Assembly (NCBI GenBank): GCA_016184235.1 | Contig: JACPDC010000199.1 | Coordinates: 1 to 17,563, forward strand | DNA: 17,563 nt | Source: Deltaproteobacteria bacterium | GTDB lineage: Bacteria > Desulfobacterota > Binatia > UBA9968 | Reading direction: 5' to 3' | Shown: positions 7,214 to 14,305 of the stretch, in pieces | Layout of the letters: the number at the start of each line of letters is the position of its first letter | Position numbering within the stretch: the first letter of the stretch is position 1 | Notes under the pieces: model-generated | The model's input: only the letters and a program-made list of their open reading frames with translations | Told to the model about the DNA's origin: nothing | Database searches by the model: none | Made by a program: the position numbers and the translations under genes

Positions 7214-7905
7214 CGGGATGGCGCCCCCAGTTCGACCAAGTCGACCCCTTCCGGGAGTTGGAAACGAAACAGGGAGTCTTTCAGTCCGGTTCCCTTGCGC
7301 ATGCCGGCAAAGCGAATCATGGTGACGTTGCCCGCGGCGTCCCGGATCCGGCTCGAATGGATGTTGAAGCTCTCCGCGTCGACGCCCAGGAGGATTTCAC
7401 CAAAGCCTCCCAGCTCCCCTCTGGGCTCCAGCCGGAGCACGTACAGTCCCTGTTCCAACCCCTTCAGGCTGACCTTAAACTCCTTCTTCAGACTGCCGAT
7501 GCCCAGCAGGAAGGACAGGGGGATATCCGAGCGAAAAGCGCTTTTCAGCGGGCTCTTGAGGACCTGTCCCTGCTCCGGCTGGTAATAGTATAGGTTTTTC
7601 CCGTCCGCCAGGACAAACTGTCCCTTGGGCTCGTCGTAGCGCCAGAGCATCCTGCCGGGGCGTTTGAAATAGAGCTTGCCGTGCGCCTTGAGGCTGCGGG
7701 CAAGGGTCTTAAGCTCCGTCTCTTGCCGAAAATCCGTTACGAAGTCAACCGCGGAGTCGTAGCCCTTCTGCAGACCGTCGATGACGCGCGCCTCCTCTTG
7801 AGGATCGCTCGCGCCCGCCGGGGAAACGCCGCAGAGAAACAGCCAGACGGGCAGCCAGAGGAGAAGCGGCGGCCCGCGGCGCTTACTGTTCCAGTTTTCT
7901 CGCAT
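7210..7905 (-). CDS. lolA: Outer-membrane lipoprotein carrier protein LolA
   Basis: Periplasmic chaperone that carries lipoproteins released by LolCDE to the outer membrane. The 231-residue product has a Sec signal peptide: a basic N-region (NSKRRG), a hydrophobic core of about 14-28, and likely cleavage after AGA near residue 32. The mature part follows the LolA fold, with VTDFRQETELKTL, GKLYFKRPGRMLWRYD, the QFVLADGKNLYYYQPEQ strand and PLSFLLG. The start codon lies inside the end of ftsK (23-nt overlap) with GAGAGG just upstream. The stop overlaps the rimO start as ATGA. No lolB is seen in the window. Its presence indicates an outer membrane. Confidence 0.92.
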   Translation of the reverse strand: MRENWNSKRRGPPLLLWLPVWLFLCGVSPAGASDPQEEARVIDGLQKGYDSAVDFVTDFRQETELKTLARSLKAHGKLYFKRPGRMLWRYDEPKGQFVLADGKNLYYYQPEQGQVLKSPLKSAFRSDIPLSFLLGIGSLKKEFKVSLKGLEQGLYVLRLEPRGELGGFGEILLGVDAESFNIHSSRIRDAAGNVTMIRFAGMRKGTGLKDSLFRFQLPEGVDLVELGAPSR

Positions 7906-10135
7906 AGACCTCTCGGGGCTTGGCGCCGTCCGCCGGTCCGACCACTCCGTCGCGCTCCATCTGCTCGATCATCCTGGCGGCCCGGTTGTAGCCCACGCGC
8001 AGTCTTCTTTGGATCATCGAGATGGAGGCCTGCTGGGTTTCGGTGACCAGCTCGACGGCCAGATCGTACATCTCATCGTAGTCGTCGTCCACCTCGCCGG
8101 TCTCGATCTCTTTTTTGGCTTCGAAGACCTCGGGGCGGTAGCGCGGCTTGGCCTGCTGGTTGATGAATTCCACCACCTTGCGGATCTCCTGGTCGGATAC
8201 GAAGGCGCCGTGAACCCGGGTCAGGCGCGCCGTCCCGGGGGGGAGGAACAGCATATCCCCGTCCCCGAGAAGCCGCTCCGCGCCGATGGAGTCGAGGATC
8301 GTTCGCGAGTCGACTCTGGAGGTCACCTGGAACGAGACGCGCGCCGGGAAATTGGCTTTGATCAGCCCGGTGATAACGTCGACGGACGGGCGCTGCGTGG
8401 CCAGGATCATATGGATCCCCGCGGCCCTGGCCTTCTGCGCCAGGCGCGTGATGTACTCCTCGATGTCTCTGCCGACCGACATCATGAGATCGGCCAGCTC
8501 GTCCACCACGATGACGATGCGCGGCAGCCGCTCGTGGACCAGCGGCGTCTTTTCTTCCCCATCTCCGTTGATCTCCTGCGCCGGCCCCGGCTGCTCCGAC
8601 TGCTTGAGCTCGATGATTTTCCGTCTGTCCGCCGTCTCCTTTTCCAGGATGCGGTTATAGTGGTCGACGCTTCTCGCCCCTTTGTCGCGCATCAGCCGGT
8701 AGCGCCGGTCCATTTCGTCCATGGCCCAGAAGAGCGCCGCCGCCGCCTTTTTCGCGTCGGTGACCACGGGCACGATCATGTGGGGCAGGTTTTCGTAGAT
8801 GGTCAGCTCGAGCATCTTCGGATCGATCATGATGAATTGGACGTCCTGCGGACGGGACTTGAAAAGGATGCTCAGAACCATGGCGTTGATCGAGACCGAT
8901 TTGCCGGTGCCGGTGGCGCCGGCGACGAGCAGGTGGGGCATGCGCGCCAGATCCGCCAGGAAAGGGGCCCCGGAGATGTCTTTTCCCAGCGCCAGCGTCA
9001 GCTTCGACTCCGCGTTTTGATAGGCGTCGCCCTCGAAGACCTGTCTGAGAAAAACCTTCTCGCGCCGCTGGTTGGGTATCTCGATGCCGACCACGGACTC
9101 GCCCGGGATCGGGGCCAGGATCCGTATGCTCAGCGCGCGCAGCGCCATGGAGAGATCGTCCGCCAGCGTGACAATGCGCCTTACCTTGACGCCGGGGGCC
9201 GGCTTGAATTCGTACATGGTGATGACCGGCCCGGGCCGCACCGCCACCACCTCCCCCTCGACGCCGAAATCGGCCAGCTTCTTTTGCAGGATGAGCGAAT
9301 TGGCCTCCAGGGTCTCCTTGTCGATCTTGACGTGCTCTCCGTCCGGAGAATCGAGCAGGGCGAGAGAGGGGAGCACGTAACCCTCGCCGGTGATCTCGGG
9401 AAAATCGAGCTGCGCCTGGGCCGGGGCCGGTTTTTTCTTCGCTTTCTTCGGCGGCTCTTCTTTTGCCGCCTCTTCTCTCAAGACGATCGGTGGGGGGACG
9501 TATTCCTTCCGCTCCTTTTTGGTATTCTCCGCTTTTTCTCTTCGCTCGCGCCATTTCTTGCTCCAGCTCTCGAGCAGGGCGACGGATTGCTTGGCGGATT
9601 TTCCCGCGAGCTTCTGGGTGTTTTCCAGCAGAGTAAGGAGGGATTTTTGGGTGACCGACATCAGGCCGAGCAGAAAGGCGGCTAGAACGATCAGGTAGGC
9701 GCCGACCCGGCTGAAGAGGGATATCAGGAGGTCTTTGGAAAAATCGCCCAGGAGGCCTCCCGCCTTGGCGCCCACCTCGGCCTCGCGCACGAGGCTCATC
9801 AGGACGGCCGCGCTCCACAGAAAGAGGGCGTAGCCGCTCGCCTTGGTCCATGGGATCCCTGCAAGGGAGTCGCGGAAAAGATTGTAGGCGACGACGAAGA
9901 GAAACAGGCACAAGAGATAGGCCGCGCCGCCGAATCCCTGCAGCAGAAGATCCGCCAGATAGGCGCCGACGATGCCGCCCCAGTTCCGAGTTTGCAGGCT
10001 TCCCGAGGGAGTATTCCAGGAGCGGTCCGCAGGGTTGTAAGAAAAGAGACTCAACGAGACCAGCAGGGCGAAGACCAAGACGACCACCCCTAAAATTTCT
10101 CGATTGAGCGTGGAGCCCTTTTCCATCGTCGTCAT
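7883..10135 (-). CDS. ftsK: DNA translocase FtsK/SpoIIIE
   Basis: Septum-located, ATP-driven DNA pump that clears and resolves chromosomes during division. The 750-residue form is compact, close to SpoIIIE length and far shorter than E. coli FtsK, because the linker is short. The N-terminus has four membrane helices (about 14-32, 52-86, 101-116, 134-160), then a charged Lys/Glu/Pro linker (190-245). The motor has Walker A AGATGTGKS (405-413) and Walker B IVIVVDELADL (540-550), followed by LATQRPSVDVITGLIK and VTSRVDSRTILD. The C-terminal gamma winged helix (about 690-735, ASISMIQRRLRVGYNRAARMI) reads polar DNA signals. ATG overlaps the RNase J stop as ATGA. An alternative ATG lies three codons in. 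Confidence 0.95.
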   Translation of the reverse strand: MTTMEKGSTLNREILGVVVLVFALLVSLSLFSYNPADRSWNTPSGSLQTRNWGGIVGAYLADLLLQGFGGAAYLLCLFLFVVAYNLFRDSLAGIPWTKASGYALFLWSAAVLMSLVREAEVGAKAGGLLGDFSKDLLISLFSRVGAYLIVLAAFLLGLMSVTQKSLLTLLENTQKLAGKSAKQSVALLESWSKKWRERREKAENTKKERKEYVPPPIVLREEAAKEEPPKKAKKKPAPAQAQLDFPEITGEGYVLPSLALLDSPDGEHVKIDKETLEANSLILQKKLADFGVEGEVVAVRPGPVITMYEFKPAPGVKVRRIVTLADDLSMALRALSIRILAPIPGESVVGIEIPNQRREKVFLRQVFEGDAYQNAESKLTLALGKDISGAPFLADLARMPHLLVAGATGTGKSVSINAMVLSILFKSRPQDVQFIMIDPKMLELTIYENLPHMIVPVVTDAKKAAAALFWAMDEMDRRYRLMRDKGARSVDHYNRILEKETADRRKIIELKQSEQPGPAQEINGDGEEKTPLVHERLPRIVIVVDELADLMMSVGRDIEEYITRLAQKARAAGIHMILATQRPSVDVITGLIKANFPARVSFQVTSRVDSRTILDSIGAERLLGDGDMLFLPPGTARLTRVHGAFVSDQEIRKVVEFINQQAKPRYRPEVFEAKKEIETGEVDDDYDEMYDLAVELVTETQQASISMIQRRLRVGYNRAARMIEQMERDGVVGPADGAKPREVYARKLEQ

Positions 10136-11787
10136 GTCTCCATGATGAAGGGAAGCACGACCGGACGCCGCTCGAGGGTCTTGTTGAAGTACCTGCGCAG
10201 CGCCTTGCGCACCTCCTCCTGGAGCTCGCCGGGATCGGTCCGGGTCTCGCGGTTCATGCTCCTCAAAGTCTCCAAGACGATTTTCTTCGCCCGCTCCATG
10301 ACCTCTTCGCTGTCCTCGGCGCGCATGAAGCCCCGCGAGATAAGATCCGGTCCGGCCACGAGATCCCCGGTCTGCTGGTGAATCGCCATGACGGCCAGCA
10401 CCATCCCGTCCTCCGAGAGATGGCGCCGGTCCCGGATCACCACGTCTTCGACGTCCCCCACCCCCTTGCCGTCGACGAATACCCTGCCGGCAGAGACCGC
10501 CGCCGCTTTTCTCGCGCCGTTTGCCGTCAACTCCAGGACCGAGCCGTCCTCCAGGAGAAAGCAGTTCTCAGCCTCCACCCCGGCTGCCTCGGCCAAGTGG
10601 ATGTGTCGCACCAGGTGGCGGTATTCTCCGTGGATCGGGACGAAGTAGCGCGGGCGCGTGAGTCGCAGCATCGTCTTTAGCTCTTCCTGGCTGGCATGGC
10701 CCGAGACGTGAATCTCCGAAACCCTCTCGTAGTGGACTTCGGCGCCGCGGCGGTAGAGATGATTGATCAGGTTGGTGATGGCCCTCTCGTTGCCGGGAAT
10801 GAACTTGGAGGAGAGCACGACGGTATCTCCCGGATCAATCCGGATCGACTTGTGGTCGTTCAGGGCGATTCTGTGGAGCGCCGAGAGGGGCTCGCCCTGG
10901 CTCCCGGTGGTCAGAAACGTGATTCGGTCGCGCGCCAGCCCGTGCCATTGCTCGCTCTCAACGGCGACGCCGTCCGGAAGGTGCAGGTAGCCGAGGTCCG
11001 AGGCGATCTGCGCGTTATGGATCATACTACGGCCGCTCAAGACGGTGGTGCGGCCGATGCGCTCGGAGAGATCCACCACCTGCTGGATGCGCGGAATGTT
11101 GGAGGAGAAGGTTGCCACGAAAAGTCTGCCGCTGCTGTTGCGAAAGATCTCCTCGAGGTTTCTGCCCACCTCGCGCTCGGACGGGGTGTAGCCCTCGCGC
11201 TCGACGTTGGTGGAGTCCGACAGCAGCAGCAAAACCCCTCTTTCACCGTAGGCGGCGAACCTCTGGAAATCGAAGAGCTCTCCGTTGACCGGCGTGTTGT
11301 CGATTTTGAAGTCGCCCGTATGGATGATAGTTCCCACAGGGGTGTCTACGGCCAGGGCGACGCAGTCCATCAGGCTGTGGGTCACGCTTATCCCCTCGAG
11401 CTTAAAGGGTCCGACGTCCCAGGGCTGTGCCGCCCGGATCTCTCTCAAATCGGTCGACTGGTCGAGGCCGTGTTCGCTGAGCTTGTTGCCCAGCAGGCCG
11501 AGGGTCAGCCGCGTGCCGAAGACAGGGACCGGAAGCTGCCGCAGGATGTACGGGAGAGCGCCGATATGATCTTCATGGGCGTGTGTCAGGACGATTCCGA
11601 GAAGCTCTTTTTTATTTTCCAGCAGGTAGCTCACGTCGGGGACGACCAGATCTATCCCCAGGAGGTCCGCCCCCGGAAACATCAAGCCGCAGTCGATCGC
11701 GAGCGCGGATTCGCCGTACTCGATGAGCATCATGTTGAGCCCGAACTCTCCCAATCCGCCCAGGGGTATGATTCTCAATGGCTCCAT
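10132..11787 (-). CDS. rnj: Ribonuclease J
   Basis: Metallo-beta-lactamase/beta-CASP ribonuclease with 5'-3' exo- and endonuclease activity in RNA decay. The 551-residue length is typical. Signature residues are HAHEDH at 69-74 (zinc site), GDFKIDNTP, SDSTNVE, the beta-CASP blocks TFSSNIPRIQQ and TTGSQGEPLSAL, SGHASQEELK and VPIHGEYRH. A C-terminal domain of about 100 residues follows. It starts 3 nt after the plsC stop, with a GGAGAG-like site inside plsC, so the two are coupled. RNase J is known from Gram-positives and from several proteobacterial, cyanobacterial and archaeal lineages, so it fits but does not identify the host. Confidence 0.95.
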   Translation of the reverse strand: MEPLRIIPLGGLGEFGLNMMLIEYGESALAIDCGLMFPGADLLGIDLVVPDVSYLLENKKELLGIVLTHAHEDHIGALPYILRQLPVPVFGTRLTLGLLGNKLSEHGLDQSTDLREIRAAQPWDVGPFKLEGISVTHSLMDCVALAVDTPVGTIIHTGDFKIDNTPVNGELFDFQRFAAYGERGVLLLLSDSTNVEREGYTPSEREVGRNLEEIFRNSSGRLFVATFSSNIPRIQQVVDLSERIGRTTVLSGRSMIHNAQIASDLGYLHLPDGVAVESEQWHGLARDRITFLTTGSQGEPLSALHRIALNDHKSIRIDPGDTVVLSSKFIPGNERAITNLINHLYRRGAEVHYERVSEIHVSGHASQEELKTMLRLTRPRYFVPIHGEYRHLVRHIHLAEAAGVEAENCFLLEDGSVLELTANGARKAAAVSAGRVFVDGKGVGDVEDVVIRDRRHLSEDGMVLAVMAIHQQTGDLVAGPDLISRGFMRAEDSEEVMERAKKIVLETLRSMNRETRTDPGELQEEVRKALRRYFNKTLERRPVVLPFIMET

Positions 11788-11790
11788 GAA

Positions 11791-12564
11791 TTATCTCTCC
11801 GCCCGGGCCTCCGCCGTCGTCGGGGAATGGACCCCTTCCGCGCCGTCGGCGGCGGTGTAGCCGCCGCGCTGCAGCTGCGACTCCACGACGGCTCGCACGC
11901 GGCTTAGGAGGCTGCGGATGCCCCCCCCCCGATACCGGTCCAAAACAATGGGCTCGCTCACGACGACCTCGACCTCCCCGCCCCGGATGCGCCAGTCGCC
12001 GCGCGGCAGAAGGGCTCCACTGCCGTTGATGGCGATGGGTACTATCGGCGTTTGCGTCTTGACAGCCAGAATGAAGCCGCCGCTCTTGAAGGGCAGGAGC
12101 TGCCCGTCGGCGCTGCGGGTGCCTTCGGGGAAGAGGACGACGGAGATGCCCCCCTCGATTCTCTCTTTCGCCTTTCTCAGACTGGCCATCGCCTGGGAAC
12201 GATTCGTCCGGTCCACCACGATGTGCTTTGAGGCCCACATGGCCCAGCCGAAGAGGGGCACGAAAAGCAGCTCTTTCTTCGCCACCCATCTGAGCTGAAA
12301 CTGGCTCAGGCTTCGGACCAGAACGGGAATGTCAATATTGCTCTGGTGATTGGCCATGAAGATGTACTGCCGGCTTGGATCGAGGCGCTCCAGACCTTTG
12401 ACTCTCACGCGGATGCCGCCGGCTTTTAAGATTCCCCAGGTCCAGAGGCGCGAAATTCTATAAGAACGTTTGCCCAGGGGGTCGAAAGGACCCAAGAGAA
12501 TGATGGCGAGACTTACCGGGAGCGTGATGAGGATAATGAGCAACAGCTTTAGGCTGTACGCCAT
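11791..12564 (-). CDS. plsC: 1-acyl-sn-glycerol-3-phosphate acyltransferase (PlsC family)
   Basis: Inner-membrane enzyme that acylates lysophosphatidic acid to phosphatidic acid. The 257-residue product has an N-terminal hydrophobic segment (about 3-26), the catalytic HX4D box in NHQSNID (H73, D78), the acceptor-binding FPEGTRS (145-151) and a VPIAI strand. Start at the ATG at 12564 was chosen; a TTG at 12588 would add eight residues, and neither has a clear ribosome site. A run of ten Gs (plus-strand Cs at 11921-11930) encodes Gly-Gly-Gly near residue 214, after the catalytic core. Slippage there would rewrite the last 45 or so residues, a poorly conserved tail. First gene of the six-gene operon, with a promoter at 12624-12652. 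Confidence 0.9.
   Translation of the reverse strand: MAYSLKLLLIILITLPVSLAIILLGPFDPLGKRSYRISRLWTWGILKAGGIRVRVKGLERLDPSRQYIFMANHQSNIDIPVLVRSLSQFQLRWVAKKELLFVPLFGWAMWASKHIVVDRTNRSQAMASLRKAKERIEGGISVVLFPEGTRSADGQLLPFKSGGFILAVKTQTPIVPIAINGSGALLPRGDWRIRGGEVEVVVSEPIVLDRYRGGGIRSLLSRVRAVVESQLQRGGYTAADGAEGVHSPTTAEARAER
11921..11930 (-). repeat. G10 homopolymer inside plsC
   Basis: Ten consecutive Cs on the plus strand (Gs on the coding strand) sit in frame in the C-terminal part of plsC. Tracts of this length are prone to slippage in vivo and to sequencing error. Confidence 0.95.
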
Positions 12565-12623
12565 CAAAATAAAACTTCTTTTTAACAAAGCTAATTTATC
12601 AGAAAATCAGCGGAAACTTAAAC

Positions 12624-12652
12624 ATTTTAATCCACGGCCGGGAAAAAAGCAA
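12624..12652 (-). promoter_or_regulatory. Sigma-70-like promoter of the plsC operon
   Basis: On the minus strand TTGCTT (12647-12652) is followed after exactly 17 bp by TAAAAT (12624-12629). It lies about 60 nt before the plsC ATG. The spacer contains TTTCCCGGC, one arm of the inverted repeat shared with the ssb promoter. Confidence 0.5.
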
Positions 12653-12710
12653 TGAACCAAAGCCGGGATGGAAGGCGCGGATTTTTTTATTGACTAAAAA
12701 ATTTCCCGGC
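12637..12710. promoter_or_regulatory. 9-bp inverted repeat between divergent promoters
   Basis: GCCGGGAAA (12637-12645) and TTTCCCGGC (12702-12710) are perfect inverted copies 56 bp apart. One arm falls in the spacer of each predicted divergent promoter, so a dimeric regulator could bind both. A third partial copy, GCCGGGA, is at 12662-12668. Chance occurrence is not excluded. Confidence 0.35.
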
Positions 12711-12718
12711 GTTAAGGT
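12690..12718 (+). promoter_or_regulatory. Sigma-70-like promoter of ssb
   Basis: TTGACT (12690-12695) is followed after 17 bp by TAAGGT (12713-12718). Transcription from here would put the heptamer array at 12730-12818 inside the ssb leader. Confidence 0.45.
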
Positions 12719-12729
12719 CATTCAGCAAA

Positions 12730-12818
12730 AGTAAAGAGTAAAGAGTGATGAGCAATGAATTATAAGTAACGAGGGGCAATCTTACACTTAATACTCGAAA
12801 CTCGAAACTCTGAACTGT
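12730..12818. repeat. Inverted period-7 repeat element B in the ssb leader
   Basis: The left arm is a run of degenerate heptamers: AGTAAAG twice, AGTGATG, AGCAATG, AATTATA, AGTAACG (12730-12771). The right arm is ATACTCG, AAACTCG, AAACTCT, GAACTGT (12791-12818). Read on the other strand the right arm gives GAGTTTC-type heptamers, so both arms share a GAGT core in opposite orientation. They could pair in four-base blocks separated by three-base loops. The architecture equals element A at 5299-5360 with a different core. Confidence 0.7.
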
Positions 12819-12833
12819 TTCGTTGGAGGTCTC

Positions 12834-13256
12834 ATGTCAGTTAATAAAGTGATTCTTATCGGCAATCTCGGCAAAGATCCCGAGGTGCGTTTTACCGCCA
12901 ATGGCAAGGCGGTGGCGCGCTTCCCGATCGCTACGTCGGAGGTCTGGACCGACGGCGAGGGCAACCGGCAGGAGCGCACGGAATGGCACAACATCATCGT
13001 TTGGGGAAAGCAGGGCGAGACCTGCGGCCAGTATCTCGCCAAAGGCAGGCAGGTCTTTGTCGAGGGAAGCATCCGCAGCCGCACCTACGACGACAAGAGC
13101 GGCAATAAGCGCTACGTCATCGAGATCGTGGCCCAGAGAGTGAGATTCCTGGGCGGTGGCGGCGGCACGCGCGCCGCCATGGAGCCGGAGGCCGAGCCTG
13201 CCGGAGAATCCGCCCCCGGCCAGGCCCCGCCCGCGGACGACGACATCCCGTTCTGA
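12834..13256 (+). CDS. ssb: Single-stranded DNA-binding protein
   Basis: Binds and protects single-stranded DNA in replication, recombination and repair, and recruits partners through its tail. The 140-residue product has the OB-fold (about 1-108: MSVNKVILIGNLGKDPEVRF, FPIATSEVW, EWHNIIVWGK, YLAKGRQVFVEGSI, IVAQRVRFLG). A Gly/Ala/Pro/Glu-rich disordered linker and the acidic tip DDDIPF follow, which binds partner proteins. The ATG at 12834 has GGAGG at good spacing. It diverges from plsC and is convergent with the membrane protein at 13311-13850. No terminator is obvious in the 54-nt gap. Confidence 0.96.
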   Translation: MSVNKVILIGNLGKDPEVRFTANGKAVARFPIATSEVWTDGEGNRQERTEWHNIIVWGKQGETCGQYLAKGRQVFVEGSIRSRTYDDKSGNKRYVIEIVAQRVRFLGGGGGTRAAMEPEAEPAGESAPGQAPPADDDIPF

Positions 13257-13310
13257 CCCCTTAGTTGCGCCTCTATGTTGGCCTGGGATCGGACCGGCCT
13301 TTATCGCTCG

Positions 13311-13850
13311 TCAATCGGAAATCTTCAGCGCGACCCCAAGAGGCAATGCATTGTCGCCGATGCTCAAAGCTGTTCTCAGGTTTGATAGCTCCCAGGATGA
13401 GACCGTTTCCTTGGAAACCCCTTCCTTTGCAGCGGCATCCGATGCGTCGGCTTTGGTCAATTTGATGAGGTATTTTGCATTGCTCCCGTCACTCAGGGTC
13501 ACGGAGAGGACCATCTCTTTGCCTTTTTCCGTAGGCATCGTTTGAAGCGCGGCAATTTTATTCCACGCCGTCGCCCTATTCACGGTATCGAAATACATCC
13601 ACAAGTGAGACGCGACAAAGGCGATAAGCAACAGCCAGGCATACTGGCCTACTCTTTTCTGCCTTTTCAACAACCGGGTCCTCTGTAGATCGAAGAACCG
13701 ACGGTAAGCGTGCCTTTCAGCTTCGAGCTTTTTGGCGGGATCTTGCTCGGCCGAACTCGCCGGTTGATCGAAAGAAAGCCCGATACTGTTCAATATCATG
13801 CCCACGATCACCAACACTAATGGGATGGCAATCACCAGTAGAGGATTCAT
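13311..13850 (-). CDS. Unrecognised two-helix membrane protein
   Basis: The 179-residue product starts at the ATG at 13850 with GGAGAG about 5 nt upstream. Helix 1 is at residues 4-24. A charged, probably coiled segment (about 36-67, rich in Arg/Lys/Glu) leads to helix 2 at 68-87. A soluble C-terminal domain (about 95-179) has beta-like stretches (EMVLSVTLSDGSNAKYLIKL) and ends LGVALKISD. This topology would put both termini on the same side with the coil in between. No family recognised and no operon partner. The C-terminal domain resembles no enzyme I know. Confidence 0.75.
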   Translation of the reverse strand: MNPLLVIAIPLVLVIVGMILNSIGLSFDQPASSAEQDPAKKLEAERHAYRRFFDLQRTRLLKRQKRVGQYAWLLLIAFVASHLWMYFDTVNRATAWNKIAALQTMPTEKGKEMVLSVTLSDGSNAKYLIKLTKADASDAAAKEGVSKETVSSWELSNLRTALSIGDNALPLGVALKISD

Positions 13851-14023
13851 AATGCTCTCCTTTTTCAGGCTCTTGAAAGCCCTTGGATTTAGGAAGAGGG
13901 AGGGGGTCAGGGTCTGGGATCAATACGTTCGCGGGAAAAACCAGAGCCGAAGTCCTTGCCACCGTTGAATTTGTGGCCTGGCCTTCTTCCTCTTGCGCGC
14001 CATGAGACGAAGGAATGGTCTCT

Positions 14024-14116
14024 ATGAGTGAACTCTATAGGATCGCGGTCGTCCTGGCAAGCGCTATTTTGACGACAGTGGGAAGGGGAAAGTGGCGCGA
14101 ATTAATCGACGAGTGA
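14024..14116 (+). CDS. Possible 30-residue small membrane protein or leader peptide
   Basis: ATG at 14024 with AAGGA 9 nt upstream opens a 30-codon frame ending in TGA. The product has an acidic/basic start (MSELYR), a hydrophobic stretch (IAVVLASAILTTV, about residues 7-19) and a charged tail (GRGKWRELIDE). The ribosome site and amphipathic layout are suggestive, but short frames occur by chance. It lies about 190 nt upstream of the glycosyltransferase. No homologue recognised. Confidence 0.28.
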   Translation: MSELYRIAVVLASAILTTVGRGKWRELIDE

Positions 14117-14221
14117 GGTATCTTTATCCTGGCCGTCTGATATAGTGATTGGCAACGTAACGACTGGCGGCCCAACGTCCAAATAGCAAACACTCGGTCA
14201 CAATCTTTTCCGAGTATCGCG

Positions 14222-14247
14222 GAGGCGGTCCCTAGGGTAACCGCCTC
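14222..14247 (+). terminator. Hairpin in the glycosyltransferase leader
   Basis: GAGGCGGT (14222-14229) pairs perfectly with ACCGCCTC (14240-14247) around a 10-nt loop and is followed by TTTGCGTTTATT, a broken T tract. It might be a weak terminator of an upstream transcript or an attenuator for the gene starting at 14306. Confidence 0.4.
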
Positions 14248-14305
14248 TTTGCGTTTATTGGCCGGGAAGTAGCCTGCGGCGGCCGCCGGGAAGGAGATGT
14301 TCGTC

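Larger units (their letters stand above)
13851..14305. other. Gene-poor gap upstream of the glycosyltransferase operon
   Basis: No gene of normal size is convincing here. Visible items are a possible 30-codon ORF (14024-14116), an imperfect palindrome around GAGT-GA-ACTC (14022-14040) at the ORF's start, and an 8-bp hairpin (14222-14247). No confident promoter was found. The operon that follows may have been inserted here, but no repeats or integrase mark its edges. Confidence 0.6.

Noticed and set aside
6164..7585. 473-codon open frame antisense to rimO and lolA
   Set aside because: It spans two real genes on the opposite strand, has no ribosome site and reads like the complement of coding DNA.
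8009..9685. 558-codon open frame antisense to ftsK
   Set aside because: ftsK shows every motif of its family on the other strand. This frame is rich in Asp/Arg/Gly/His repeats typical of the complement of GC-rich codons and has no recognisable domain.
8655..9911. 418-codon minus-strand frame inside ftsK
   Set aside because: Out-of-frame reading of ftsK, very Arg/Pro/Gly rich, with no motif.
10696..11907. 403-codon open frame antisense to RNase J and plsC
   Set aside because: Shadow of conserved minus-strand genes; no domain recognised.
12730..12818. CRISPR array
   Set aside because: The units are seven bases with no spacers and arms inverted to each other; this is not repeat-spacer architecture.
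13257..13310. Terminator between ssb and the membrane protein gene
   Set aside because: The GGCC...GGCC pairing near 13282-13304 has mismatches and only a short T run; too weak to call.
13717..13962. 81-codon frame overlapping the start of the two-helix membrane protein
   Set aside because: It overlaps the better-supported gene in another frame and has biased, motif-free composition.
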